This document shows positions 48,573 to 56,620 of a stretch of 64,000 bases of DNA, piece after piece. The first letter of the stretch is position 1. Each line of letters opens with the position of its first letter. Location: positions 105,362 to 169,361 of the forward strand of contig JAGRDY010000031.1 of NCBI GenBank assembly GCA_020446815.1, written 5' to 3'. The position numbers and the translations under genes were made by a program. Below the pieces are notes generated by a model, which saw only the letters and a program-made list of their open reading frames with translations, searched no databases and was not told where the DNA came from. The stretch is from Paracoccaceae bacterium (GTDB lineage: Bacteria > Pseudomonadota > Alphaproteobacteria > Rhodobacterales > Rhodobacteraceae).

Positions 48573-49382
48573 ATGCCCGAAACGAGAGCAAGAGTAGCCG
48601 AAGTGGATCCGGTCTGGTCGCATATCTGCGAAGAGGCCCGTGCCGCGGTGCAGGATGAGCCGCTTCTGGGCGGGTTCATTCATTCCGGGCTGTTGCACCA
48701 TGCCACCCTGGAACGCGCGCTTTCCTACCGGTTTTCGCTGAAGCTCGCCTCGGGCGAGATGAGCGAGCAGATCCTGCGCGAGATTGCCGACGAGGCTTAC
48801 ACCGACGATCCGTTGCTGGGCCAGGCGGCGCGGGCCGATATCGTGGCGGTCTATGACCGCGACCCCGCATGCCACCGGTTCCTGCAACCGGTGCTCTTCT
48901 TCAAGGGGTTTCAGGCGATCCAGGCCTATCGCATCGGCCATTGGCTGTGGCTGAAAGGCCGCAGGGACATGGCCTATTTCGTGCAGATGCGGGTCAGCGA
49001 GGTCTTTGGCGTCGATATCCACCCCGGGGCGGTCGTGGGCAAGGGGGTCATGATCGACCACGCCCATTCCATCGTTATCGGGGAAACCGCGGTTGTCGGT
49101 GACAATGTGTCGATGCTGCATTCCGTGACGCTGGGCGGGACCGGCAAGGCGGATGGCGACCGTCACCCGAAGATCGGCAATGGCGTGTTGATCGGAGCCG
49201 GGGCGAAAATTCTTGGCAACATCAAGGTTGGCGAGTGTTCGCGCATCGCGGCCGGTTCGGTCGTGCTGCATGACGTTCCGCGCTGTACGACTGTTGCGGG
49301 TGTGCCCGCCAGGGTGATCGGCGAGGCGGGGTGTTCGCAACCCGCGCAGACCATGGATCAACTGATCGACGGCGGTATCTGA
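48573..49382 (+). CDS. cysE: Serine O-acetyltransferase
   Basis: Makes O-acetylserine for cysteine synthesis, 269 aa from ATG 48573 (GGAAGGA 8 bases upstream; ATG 48555 is less likely). N-terminal helical domain, then left-handed beta-helix hexapeptide repeats (VDIHPGAVVGKGVMIDHAH ... GDNVSMLHSVTLGGTGK ... IGAGAKILGNIKVG) with catalytic His residues in DIHPG and DHAH. A cysE gene also flanks the GTA cluster in R. capsulatus (recalled). Confidence 0.95.
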   Translation: MPETRARVAEVDPVWSHICEEARAAVQDEPLLGGFIHSGLLHHATLERALSYRFSLKLASGEMSEQILREIADEAYTDDPLLGQAARADIVAVYDRDPACHRFLQPVLFFKGFQAIQAYRIGHWLWLKGRRDMAYFVQMRVSEVFGVDIHPGAVVGKGVMIDHAHSIVIGETAVVGDNVSMLHSVTLGGTGKADGDRHPKIGNGVLIGAGAKILGNIKVGECSRIAAGSVVLHDVPRCTTVAGVPARVIGEAGCSQPAQTMDQLIDGGI

Positions 49383-49766
49383 ATCCGGCCTGCTGGGGGT
49401 CAACCGGCAAACGCTTCGGATTGCTTAGATGTATTGCGGCAACCAGGTGGTGGTCTTTGGAAAAGCGAAGACCGGCGCGCGGATCAAGAACACCACAACG
49501 CCCGCCGGTACATCCGGTTTTCAACGTGGGCGTGCCGGGGCGTGAAAAGATCGCTTGGTAGAGATCGGGGGCGGCGACCAGGGCAGTATCGGGGCCGAAA
49601 TCCCGTGTGCCTTTTTTCCCCGTGTGCCTTATTTCAGGGTGTCGAAGGTCTTGGCGATGGGGAAATACCTCTAGCCGAACGACAGGATGATCGCGCCGAA
49701 AGCACCCATTCGCACGCCTTGGGTCGTCGTATCCGGCCCCGCCCGGTGGCGGGGCGGAATTCTTCG
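49383..49766. other. Intergenic region without recognisable gene
   Basis: 384 bp between convergent cysE and the TerC-family gene. It holds a direct repeat CCCGTGTGCCTT (49602-49613 and 49619-49630) and, near the TerC stop, a hairpin GCCCCGCC/GGCGGGGC (49736-49743 with 49748-49755). I see no protein motif in any frame; frames here are interrupted or of shadow type. It may be decayed sequence, as the TerC upstream side is. Confidence 0.5.
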
Positions 49767-50435
49767 TCAATGTCCCCTGTCCAGAACCATTCCGTCGACC
49801 AGCCCCAGCAAGGGGCCGAGGCCGTGGTCGACATCAAAAAAGCCACGAAACAGCATTCCGCCGGCGACATAGATCAGCACCATCAGGCCCAGCCAGGAAA
49901 TCCACGGATAGCGGGTGAGAAGATTCATGATCAGCGTTGCCGCGAAGGCCATCAGCAAGATCGCCAGCCCCAGTCCGAATACCAGCATCCGCACATTGCC
50001 CTCGGCGATCGCCGCCACCGCCAGAACGTTGTCGAGCGACATCGACACATCGGCGATGGTGATCGACAAGAGCGCCGAGGCCATGGTGCGGCGGGGCGGG
50101 CCGGTATAGCCCTGTTCGGCGCTGTCGGCCACGACCAGTCGGGCGTGGGCTTCTGCGTCGACGCTGTCGCGGATTTCCTGGTAGAGCCGCCAGCAGACCC
50201 AGCCCAGAAGCAGCCCGCCAATGAACAGCAGGCCGGGCAGGCCCAGAAGCTTGGTGGCGCCGACCGCGAAGACGACCCGAAGGCCCGCGGCGATGACCAT
50301 GCCGTAAAAGATCGCCTGTTTGCGCAACTCTGGCGACAGGCCTGCGGCCGCCATGCCGATGATCAGCGCGTTGTCGCCTGACAGAATCAGGTCGGCGATG
50401 ACAATCTGCGAAAAATCAACGAGTTGGCTTAACAT
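49767..50435 (-). CDS. TerC family integral membrane protein (YjbE type)
   Basis: 222 aa with about seven transmembrane helices. TerC signatures: [23 protein letters not shown] and [23 protein letters not shown], each with the conserved SGDN or SLDN acid pair thought to bind metal. YjbE-type proteins are linked to Mn(II) export or metal handling. ATG 50435 with GAGGA about 10 bases upstream. The frame continues unbroken into upstream DNA to 50594, but those residues are the end of a GMC oxidoreductase relic, not TerC. I saw no yybP-ykoY riboswitch upstream. Confidence 0.88.
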   Translation of the reverse strand: MLSQLVDFSQIVIADLILSGDNALIIGMAAAGLSPELRKQAIFYGMVIAAGLRVVFAVGATKLLGLPGLLFIGGLLLGWVCWRLYQEIRDSVDAEAHARLVVADSAEQGYTGPPRRTMASALLSITIADVSMSLDNVLAVAAIAEGNVRMLVFGLGLAILLMAFAATLIMNLLTRYPWISWLGLMVLIYVAGGMLFRGFFDVDHGLGPLLGLVDGMVLDRGH

Positions 50436-50754
50436 GCAAAGAGCATCCTCTAGGATCATGTCTGATGCCTTTTCGCCTATCATGATTGTCGGGGCGTTGG
50501 TATTGCCCGACACGATGGTCGGCATGATTGAAGCCTTCTCGACACGCAGCTTCCTGATGCCTTTACGCGAAAGCCCTGTATCGATCACCGCCACCGGATC
50601 GGCGCGGGGCGTGAGAATTGCGGAGCCGATTCAGGCGGACATGGCCATCGGGCCGCCGCGCCGGACGATGGGGCCGGTCACGCGCCTGCCGTCAGGCTCC
50701 AGCCGCCGCACCGGCGTGTTGGCGAAGATTTCCAGGTTGTGGCGCGGGCCGCCG
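50436..50754 (-). pseudogene. Relic of a GMC oxidoreductase (choline dehydrogenase BetA-like)
   Basis: Minus-strand codons 50600-50436 read [20 protein letters not shown], then [20 protein letters not shown] and EKASDMI. They match the C-terminus of BetA-type enzymes (consensus MAVVD...[26 protein letters not shown]). They lack a stop and run in frame into the TerC ATG. A second piece in another frame (50754-50631) reads GGPRHNLEIFANTPVRRLEP and DGRRVTG, the mid-protein FAD-domain style, ending in a stop. Everything else of the about 550-residue enzyme is missing. A deleted and frameshifted gene. Confidence 0.72.
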
Positions 50755-51100
50755 ACGCGCGCACGACTGTCAGTTCCGTGGCCCCCGAAAGCCGCGGGAA
50801 GACCTGTGAGGACCGTGTTGAAACCGGCTGGCCGTTTTGCATCCAGTCACCCATCGGAACCCATGTATCCTTCCATTGCACCGCCAGCGGCACGGTTCTG
50901 CGCTCACCTGCAGCGCCTGTCGATCGACGACGCGGCGGCGTTGTAAGGCCGCTTGATCGAGGCATTGGGGCAATTGACCAACGTCATGTTCGGGCGCGAA
51001 TGATGGCCGGGGCCGGCACCGGCCTGGCCTGCGACGATCCCGCCGCTTGCTCCTTCGGGCCGCTACGCCTAAACCCGGCGCAGCAGCGACAGGAGCGAGC
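50755..51100. other. Gene-poor stretch upstream of the ABC exporter
   Basis: 346 bp. Minus-strand frames contain suggestive but broken pieces (for example NMTLVNCPNASIKRPYN and VQWKDTWVPMGDWMQNGQPV in different frames), probably more decayed coding sequence, whose family I cannot name. The right end must hold the promoter and the AGGAGCG ribosome-binding site of the exporter gene. Confidence 0.45.
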
Positions 51101-52891
51101 ATGGCCAGACAGCCCGAAGCGAACACCGAAAACCGCGCATCGTCCAGGCGGGTGGGGGCGCTGGCGGAGCTCGGGCCCTTCATCAGACCCTACCGCCGGC
51201 TGGTCATGCTGGCCGGCATCGCACTGGTTGCCACCGCCACCATATCGTTGATGCTGCCCCTGGCGGTGCGCCGGGTGATCGACGGATTCAACGAGGGCGC
51301 CGCCCTGCTTGACAGCTATTTCGCCGCGGCACTGGGAATTGCGGCGCTGCTGGCGCTGGGCACGGGGGCGCGCTATTATCTTGTCACCCGTCTGGGCGAA
51401 CGGGTGGTGGCCGACATCCGCCGCGCGGTTTTCGACCGGGTGATCGGCATGAGCCCGGCATTTTTCGAGACCATCATGACCGGCGAGGTGGTCAGCCGCA
51501 TCACCACCGACACGACGCTGATCCTGTCGGTGATCGGTTCGTCCGTTTCGATCGCGCTGCGCAACCTGCTGATCCTGATCGGGGGCATGGTGCTTATGCT
51601 GCTGACGTCGGCCAAGCTGACGGGGCTTGTGCTGTTGATCGTGCCGGTGGTGATCGTGCCGATCCTGACGATGGGGCGGCGGTTGCGCGGGCTCAGCCGC
51701 GAAAACCAGGACTGGATCGCAAGCTCGTCGGGCACAGCGGCGGAAACGCTGTCGTCGGTACAGACGGTGCAGGCCTTCACCCATGAGGCAGAAACCCGCG
51801 CCGATTTCGCCGATGTGACGGAAAAGGCCTTTTTGTCAGCCAAGAAACGTATCGCCACGCGGGCATTGATGACGATGATCGTGATCTTTCTGGTCTTTGC
51901 CGGTGTCGTCGGGGTGCTTTGGGTCGGGGCGCATGACGTGCGGCTGGGCACGATGAGCCCCGGCGAACTGGTGCAGTTCGTCATTTATGCGGTTCTGACC
52001 GCCGGGGCGGTCGCCGCGCTTTCGGAAATCTGGGGCGAGCTTTTGCGCGCGGCGGGGGCAACCGAACGGCTGGCCGAATTGCTGGCGGCGACCGATACGG
52101 TGGCCGACCCGGCAAGGCCGGTCGCCCTGCCGCGCCCGGCCAGTGGCGCGATCACCTTCGAAAACGTCACCTTCCACTATCCCGCGCGGCCGCAACAATC
52201 AGCGCTGACCGGTGTCGATCTGAGTGTCGCGCCGGGTGAGACAGTGGCGCTTGTCGGCCCGTCGGGGGCGGGAAAGACCACCATCATCCAGTTGATCCAG
52301 CGGTTCTATGACCCCGATAAGGGGCGCGTGCTTATCGACGGCATCGCGCTGAGCGACATGGCGCGTGACGATTTCCGCCGCGCCATTTCGCTGGTGCCGC
52401 AAGACCCGGTGATCTTTGCCGCCTCGGCGCGGGAAAACATCCGCTTCGGCAGGCCCGACGCTTCGGACGCCGAAGTGGAAGCGGCCGCCCGCGCGGCGGC
52501 GGCGGATGATTTCCTGACCGCCCTGCCCGAAGGCTACGACACCTATGTCGGCGAACGGGGGGTGATGCTGTCGGGGGGGCAGAAACAGCGTATCGCCATT
52601 GCCCGCGCCATCCTGCGCGACGCGCCGATCCTGCTTCTTGATGAAGCGACATCGGCGCTCGATGCCGAAAGCGAACGCGCCGTCCAGCACGCTGTCGATG
52701 CGCTTTCGCAGGGGCGCACCACTCTCGTGGTGGCGCATCGGCTGGCCACGGTGAAAAAGGCCGACCGGATCGTGGTCTTCGATCACGGCCATATCGTCGC
52801 CACCGGCACCCATGAGGCGCTGGTCGCCGAGGACGGGCTTTATGCGCGCCTCGCCCGGCTGCAATTTGCCACCGCCGACGCCGCCGCCTAG
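51101..52891 (+). CDS. ABC transporter, fused membrane and ATPase domains (MsbA/multidrug exporter type)
   Basis: 596 aa half-transporter that would work as a homodimer. Six transmembrane helices in about residues 35-330, then the ATPase: Walker A GPSGAGKTTIIQ, Q-loop LVPQDP, signature MLSGGQKQRIAIARA, Walker B ILLLDEATSALD, switch His in VVAHRLATVKKADRI. Type IV exporter family; lipid or drug substrate not decidable. ATG 51101 has AGGAG; the open frame from 51047 is not used. A clear terminator follows. Confidence 0.93.
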   Translation: MARQPEANTENRASSRRVGALAELGPFIRPYRRLVMLAGIALVATATISLMLPLAVRRVIDGFNEGAALLDSYFAAALGIAALLALGTGARYYLVTRLGERVVADIRRAVFDRVIGMSPAFFETIMTGEVVSRITTDTTLILSVIGSSVSIALRNLLILIGGMVLMLLTSAKLTGLVLLIVPVVIVPILTMGRRLRGLSRENQDWIASSSGTAAETLSSVQTVQAFTHEAETRADFADVTEKAFLSAKKRIATRALMTMIVIFLVFAGVVGVLWVGAHDVRLGTMSPGELVQFVIYAVLTAGAVAALSEIWGELLRAAGATERLAELLAATDTVADPARPVALPRPASGAITFENVTFHYPARPQQSALTGVDLSVAPGETVALVGPSGAGKTTIIQLIQRFYDPDKGRVLIDGIALSDMARDDFRRAISLVPQDPVIFAASARENIRFGRPDASDAEVEAAARAAAADDFLTALPEGYDTYVGERGVMLSGGQKQRIAIARAILRDAPILLLDEATSALDAESERAVQHAVDALSQGRTTLVVAHRLATVKKADRIVVFDHGHIVATGTHEALVAEDGLYARLARLQFATADAAA

Positions 52892-52914
52892 CCGGGCAGG
52901 GGTGCGATCGCCAA

Positions 52915-52937
52915 AAAAACCCGCGCGGCGGGTTTTT
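52915..52937 (+). terminator. Rho-independent terminator after the ABC exporter
   Basis: AAAAACCCGC (52915-52924), loop GCG, GCGGGTTTTT (52928-52937). Perfect stem with a T tract on the plus strand and A tract before it, so it could work in both directions. It lies 24 bases after the exporter stop and insulates the following operon. Confidence 0.88.
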
Positions 52938-53045
52938 GCGTCAGTGCAGGATGGTTGACCGCGACGTTACGCTTGCCACAAACCCGGTTTGTTCCCATTG
53001 TCGACAGGAAAGGCACGCCAGAATTGGCAAGGGGGGAAATGCCGG

Positions 53046-54980
53046 ATGCGACGGTTCGCCAGCGTAGAAGACCGCAAGGCCCTGGAAGCGGAGATGGCCT
53101 ATGGCGAACGTGACCTGCCGGTCACGCTTTACCAGTTCCTGACCCGGACCCGCGACGCGCATGGCGCGCGCAATGCGGTCAGCTTCCAGATCCTGTCCGG
53201 CGCGGGTGATCCGGCGGCGACGATGTCATGGGCGCGGCTGCACCGGCGCGTGACGCAGGCGGCCAATCTTTTTCGCAGTCTGGGCATTGGGGAAACCGAT
53301 GTCGTGGCATTCCTGCTGCCCAATTGCCTTGAAACCGCCGTGACCCTGCTGGGCGGTGCCGTGGCGGGGATCGTCAACCCGATCAACCCGCTGCTGGAGC
53401 CCGAGCAGATCAGCGCCATCCTGCGCGAAACCGGCGCCAGGGTGCTGGTCACGCTGAAAAGCTTCCCCAAGACCGATGTGGCGCAGAAGGCCGCCGAGGC
53501 GGTCAAACACGCGCCCGCCGTCACGACGGTGCTGGAGGTCGATCTCAACCGCTATCTGACGCCCCCCAAAAGCTGGATCGTGCCGCTGATCCGGCCAAGA
53601 AATGCGGTCGGACACAGGGCGGATGTCAAAGCCTTCAATGCCGAATGCGACAGGATGCCCGATGACCGGCTGAGCTTCGATGATTGCGGCACCGATCGGG
53701 TCGCGGCCTATTTCCATACCGGCGGGACGACCGGAATGCCCAAGGTCGCCCAGCACAAGTATTCCGGCATGATCTATAACGGCTGGCAGGGAAAGACGTT
53801 TTTGTTCGATGAAACGGACGTGCTGATGTGCCCCTTGCCGCTGTTTCATGTGCTGGCGGCCTATCCGGTTTTCATGTCCTGCATCGCCAGCGGCGCCCAT
53901 ATGGTGATGCCGACGCCCGCGGGGTATCGCGGCGAAGGGGTTTTCGACAATTTCTGGAAGTTGATCGAACGTTGGGGGGTGACCTTTCTGGTTACCGTTC
54001 CGACCGCGATCGCCGCCTTGCTGCAGCGCCCGGTCGATGCCAGTGTCGCGACCCTGAAATCGGCGCTTTCGGGATCCGCGCCCCTGTCGGTCGAGCTGTT
54101 CAAACGTTTCGAGGCGGAGACCGGCGTGCAGATTCTCGAAGGCTACGGGCTGACCGAGGCCACCTGCCTTGTGTCGCTGAACCCGCCGGCGGGCGAAAAG
54201 AAGATCGGCTCGGTGGGCATCGCCTTGCCCTATAGCGATGTGCGCATTCTTCATGCCGACGAGACGGGCAGCATCACCAAGGAATGCGCCACCGATGAAG
54301 TGGGCGAAATCTGTGTCGCCAACCCCGGCGTGTTCGAAGGATCGACCTATACCGAGGTGGACAAGAACAAGGGGCTTTTTGCCGGAAACCGTTTCCTGCG
54401 CACCGGCGATCTGGGGCGGTTGGATGCGGATGGCTATCTGTGGATCACCGGGCGGGCCAAGGATCTGATCATCCGCGGCGGCCACAATATCGACCCGGCC
54501 GAGATCGAAGAGGCGCTGATGCGCCATCCCGCGGTGGCGCTTGTCGGCGCCATCGGCCAGCCCGACAGTTTCGCCGGCGAACTGCCCTGCGCCTATGTCG
54601 AACTGGTCAAGGACGCGCGGGTCAGCGTCGAGGAGCTGACGGATTACGCCAGATCCCATATCCACGAACGCGCCGCCATTCCCAAATACATCGAGATTCT
54701 CGATGAATTGCCCAAGACCGCCGTGGGCAAGATATTCAAGCCCGACCTGCGCAAACGCGCCCTTGCCCGTGTCTACAATGCCGCCCTGGCCGAGGCCGGA
54801 TTCGCCGTTCGGGTTGCTGCGGTCATCGAAGACAAGAAGCGCGGGCTGGTGGCGCAACTGGAAAAGACCGGCGAGGTCGATGAAGATGCGATGCGCCGAA
54901 TGCTTGGTCAGTTCACCCGCCCCTGGGAATGGGTGCGCCAGGCACCCCGGGCAGGTGCGGTTGTGCCGGGCAGCACTTGA
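53046..54980 (+). CDS. Acyl-CoA synthetase (AMP-forming, FadD-like)
   Basis: 644 aa. AMP-binding signature YFHTGGTTGMPKVAQ, A5 motif YGLTEATC, A7/A8 TGDLGRLDADGYLWITGRAKDLIIRGGHNI, and the C-terminal catalytic Lys in PKTAVGKIFKP. Activates a carboxylic acid with ATP and CoA; chain length is not clear. It has a longer N-terminus and C-terminal tail than short-chain members. ATG 53046 with AAGGGGGGAA upstream. It lies 51 bases before soxB on the same strand; co-transcription is possible but the metabolic link is not obvious. Confidence 0.9.
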   Translation: MRRFASVEDRKALEAEMAYGERDLPVTLYQFLTRTRDAHGARNAVSFQILSGAGDPAATMSWARLHRRVTQAANLFRSLGIGETDVVAFLLPNCLETAVTLLGGAVAGIVNPINPLLEPEQISAILRETGARVLVTLKSFPKTDVAQKAAEAVKHAPAVTTVLEVDLNRYLTPPKSWIVPLIRPRNAVGHRADVKAFNAECDRMPDDRLSFDDCGTDRVAAYFHTGGTTGMPKVAQHKYSGMIYNGWQGKTFLFDETDVLMCPLPLFHVLAAYPVFMSCIASGAHMVMPTPAGYRGEGVFDNFWKLIERWGVTFLVTVPTAIAALLQRPVDASVATLKSALSGSAPLSVELFKRFEAETGVQILEGYGLTEATCLVSLNPPAGEKKIGSVGIALPYSDVRILHADETGSITKECATDEVGEICVANPGVFEGSTYTEVDKNKGLFAGNRFLRTGDLGRLDADGYLWITGRAKDLIIRGGHNIDPAEIEEALMRHPAVALVGAIGQPDSFAGELPCAYVELVKDARVSVEELTDYARSHIHERAAIPKYIEILDELPKTAVGKIFKPDLRKRALARVYNAALAEAGFAVRVAAVIEDKKRGLVAQLEKTGEVDEDAMRRMLGQFTRPWEWVRQAPRAGAVVPGST

Positions 54981-55031
54981 AATCGCCGGTGATTCCGGTT
55001 TCTGTCTGAGCGCGAAGGGGGGACGAGCCAA

Positions 55032-56282
55032 GTGCATTATTCGGGGTTGAAAGTCATTACCGAAGGCCTTTTCGGCAACAAGGGCTGGAAACCCGTCTGG
55101 CGCAACCCGGCGCCCAAGGCGCAGTATGATGCGGTGATCATCGGCGGGGGCGGGCACGGGCTCTCGACCGCCTATTATCTGGCCAGGAACCACGGACTCA
55201 CCAATGTCGCGGTGCTGGAGAAGGGCTATCTCGGCGGCGGCAACGTTGGGCGCAACACGACGATCGTGCGGGCCAATTACTTCTTGCCGGGAAATCAGGA
55301 ATTCTACAGCCATTCCCTGAAGCTGTGGGAAGGTCTCGAAGCCGATCTGAACTATAACGTGATGCATTCGCAACGCGGCCTGATCAACCTTTTCCATTCC
55401 GACGCCCAGCGCGACGCGTTCGCGCGGCGCGGCAATGCGATGATCAGCCAGGGCGATGACGCCGAGCTGCTCGACCGCGAGGGGGTGCGCCGCTATCTGC
55501 CCTATCTCGATTTCGAGCAGGCCCGCTTTCCGATCCATGGCGGGCTTTTGCACCGGCGCGGCGGCACAGCGCGCCATGACGCGGTGGCCTGGGGCTATGC
55601 GCGCGCCGCCGACCGGCGCGGCGTTGACCTGATCCAGAACTGTGAAGTCACCGGCATCGACATCGAAAACGGCAAGGTCACCGGCGTGCAGACCACGCGC
55701 GGCGCGATCAGGGCCGCAAAGGTCGGCATGATCGTCGCGGGACGATCGGGGCAGGTGGCGGCGATGGCCGGGATGCGCCTGCCGGTGGAAAGCCATGTGC
55801 TTCAGGCTTTTGTCACCGAAGGGCTGAAACCGGTGATCGACCATGTCGTCAGCTTCGGGATGGGGCATTTCTACATCAGCCAGTCCGACAAGGGCGGACT
55901 GGTCTTTGGCGGCGATCTGGATTTTTACGCCTCCTACGCGCAGCGCGGCAACCTGCCGATGGTCGAACATGTGATGGAGGCGGGCATGACGCTGATGCCG
56001 ATGATCGGCAAGGCGCGGGTGCTGCGAAGCTGGGGCGGGATAATGGACATGACGCCCGACGGCAGCCCGATCATCGATCGGACCCATGTCGAGGGGCTCT
56101 ATCTCGATTGCGGCTGGAATTACGGGGGGTTCAAGGCGGTACCCGCCTCGGGGTGGTGCATGGCCCATCTGATGGCGACGGACCAGAGCCACGATTTCGC
56201 CCGCCGTTTCCGGCTCGACCGGTTCGCCACTGGTGACCTTCTTGACGAAGAAGGCACCGGCAGCCAGCACAATCTGCACTGA
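55032..56282 (+). CDS. soxB: Sarcosine oxidase beta subunit
   Basis: 416 aa, GTG start with AAGGGGGG upstream. FAD-binding DAVIIGGGGHGLSTAYYLA; covalent-FMN His182 in GGTARHDAVAWGYA; C-terminal TPDGSPIIDRTHVEGLYLDCGWNYGGFKA. The catalytic subunit oxidises the N-methyl of sarcosine (N-methylglycine) to glycine, formaldehyde equivalent and hydrogen peroxide in the heterotetramer. First gene of soxBDAG. Confidence 0.95.
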   Translation: MHYSGLKVITEGLFGNKGWKPVWRNPAPKAQYDAVIIGGGGHGLSTAYYLARNHGLTNVAVLEKGYLGGGNVGRNTTIVRANYFLPGNQEFYSHSLKLWEGLEADLNYNVMHSQRGLINLFHSDAQRDAFARRGNAMISQGDDAELLDREGVRRYLPYLDFEQARFPIHGGLLHRRGGTARHDAVAWGYARAADRRGVDLIQNCEVTGIDIENGKVTGVQTTRGAIRAAKVGMIVAGRSGQVAAMAGMRLPVESHVLQAFVTEGLKPVIDHVVSFGMGHFYISQSDKGGLVFGGDLDFYASYAQRGNLPMVEHVMEAGMTLMPMIGKARVLRSWGGIMDMTPDGSPIIDRTHVEGLYLDCGWNYGGFKAVPASGWCMAHLMATDQSHDFARRFRLDRFATGDLLDEEGTGSQHNLH

Positions 56283-56293
56283 GGGAGCCCGAC

Positions 56294-56620
56294 ATGCGCA
56301 TAACCTGCCCCCTTTGCGGTAGCCGCGACCGGCGCGAGTTCCATTACTATGGTGGCGCTGTTTATGCCGAGCGACCGGCCGCGGACGCACCGCCCGAGGC
56401 CTGGGACGGCTATCTGCATCTGCGCGACAATCCGGCCGGAGAGACGCGCGATCTGTGGTATCACGAACTGGGCTGTTCGGCATGGATCGAGGTGACGCGC
56501 AATACCGTCACCCACGCGGTTCTGTCGGCCCGGCTGCTGGCGGGGCCGGAGAGGCAGGGACGCTCCGCGAGGAGTATTTTGACAAAGAAGAAGCCGAATT
56601 CCGGAGGGAAGGGCCGATGA
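56294..56620 (+). CDS. soxD: Sarcosine oxidase delta subunit
   Basis: 108 aa. Zinc-binding residues Cys5 and Cys8 (RITCPLCGSR), His57 and Cys61 (WYHELGCSAW). RREFHYYGGAVYAERP is typical of SoxD. GGAG precedes the ATG; the stop overlaps soxA (ATGA). Confidence 0.95.
   Translation: MRITCPLCGSRDRREFHYYGGAVYAERPAADAPPEAWDGYLHLRDNPAGETRDLWYHELGCSAWIEVTRNTVTHAVLSARLLAGPERQGRSARSILTKKKPNSGGKGR

Noticed and set aside
50436-50640. yybP-ykoY manganese riboswitch upstream of the TerC-family gene
   Set aside because: The sequence is explained by protein similarity to a BetA C-terminus, and no conserved riboswitch core was recognised.
53226-56483. 1085-codon minus-strand ORF
   Set aside because: It lies wholly opposite the acyl-CoA synthetase, soxB and soxD genes; its protein is Arg/His/Gly-rich with no motif. 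It is a GC-driven antisense shadow.
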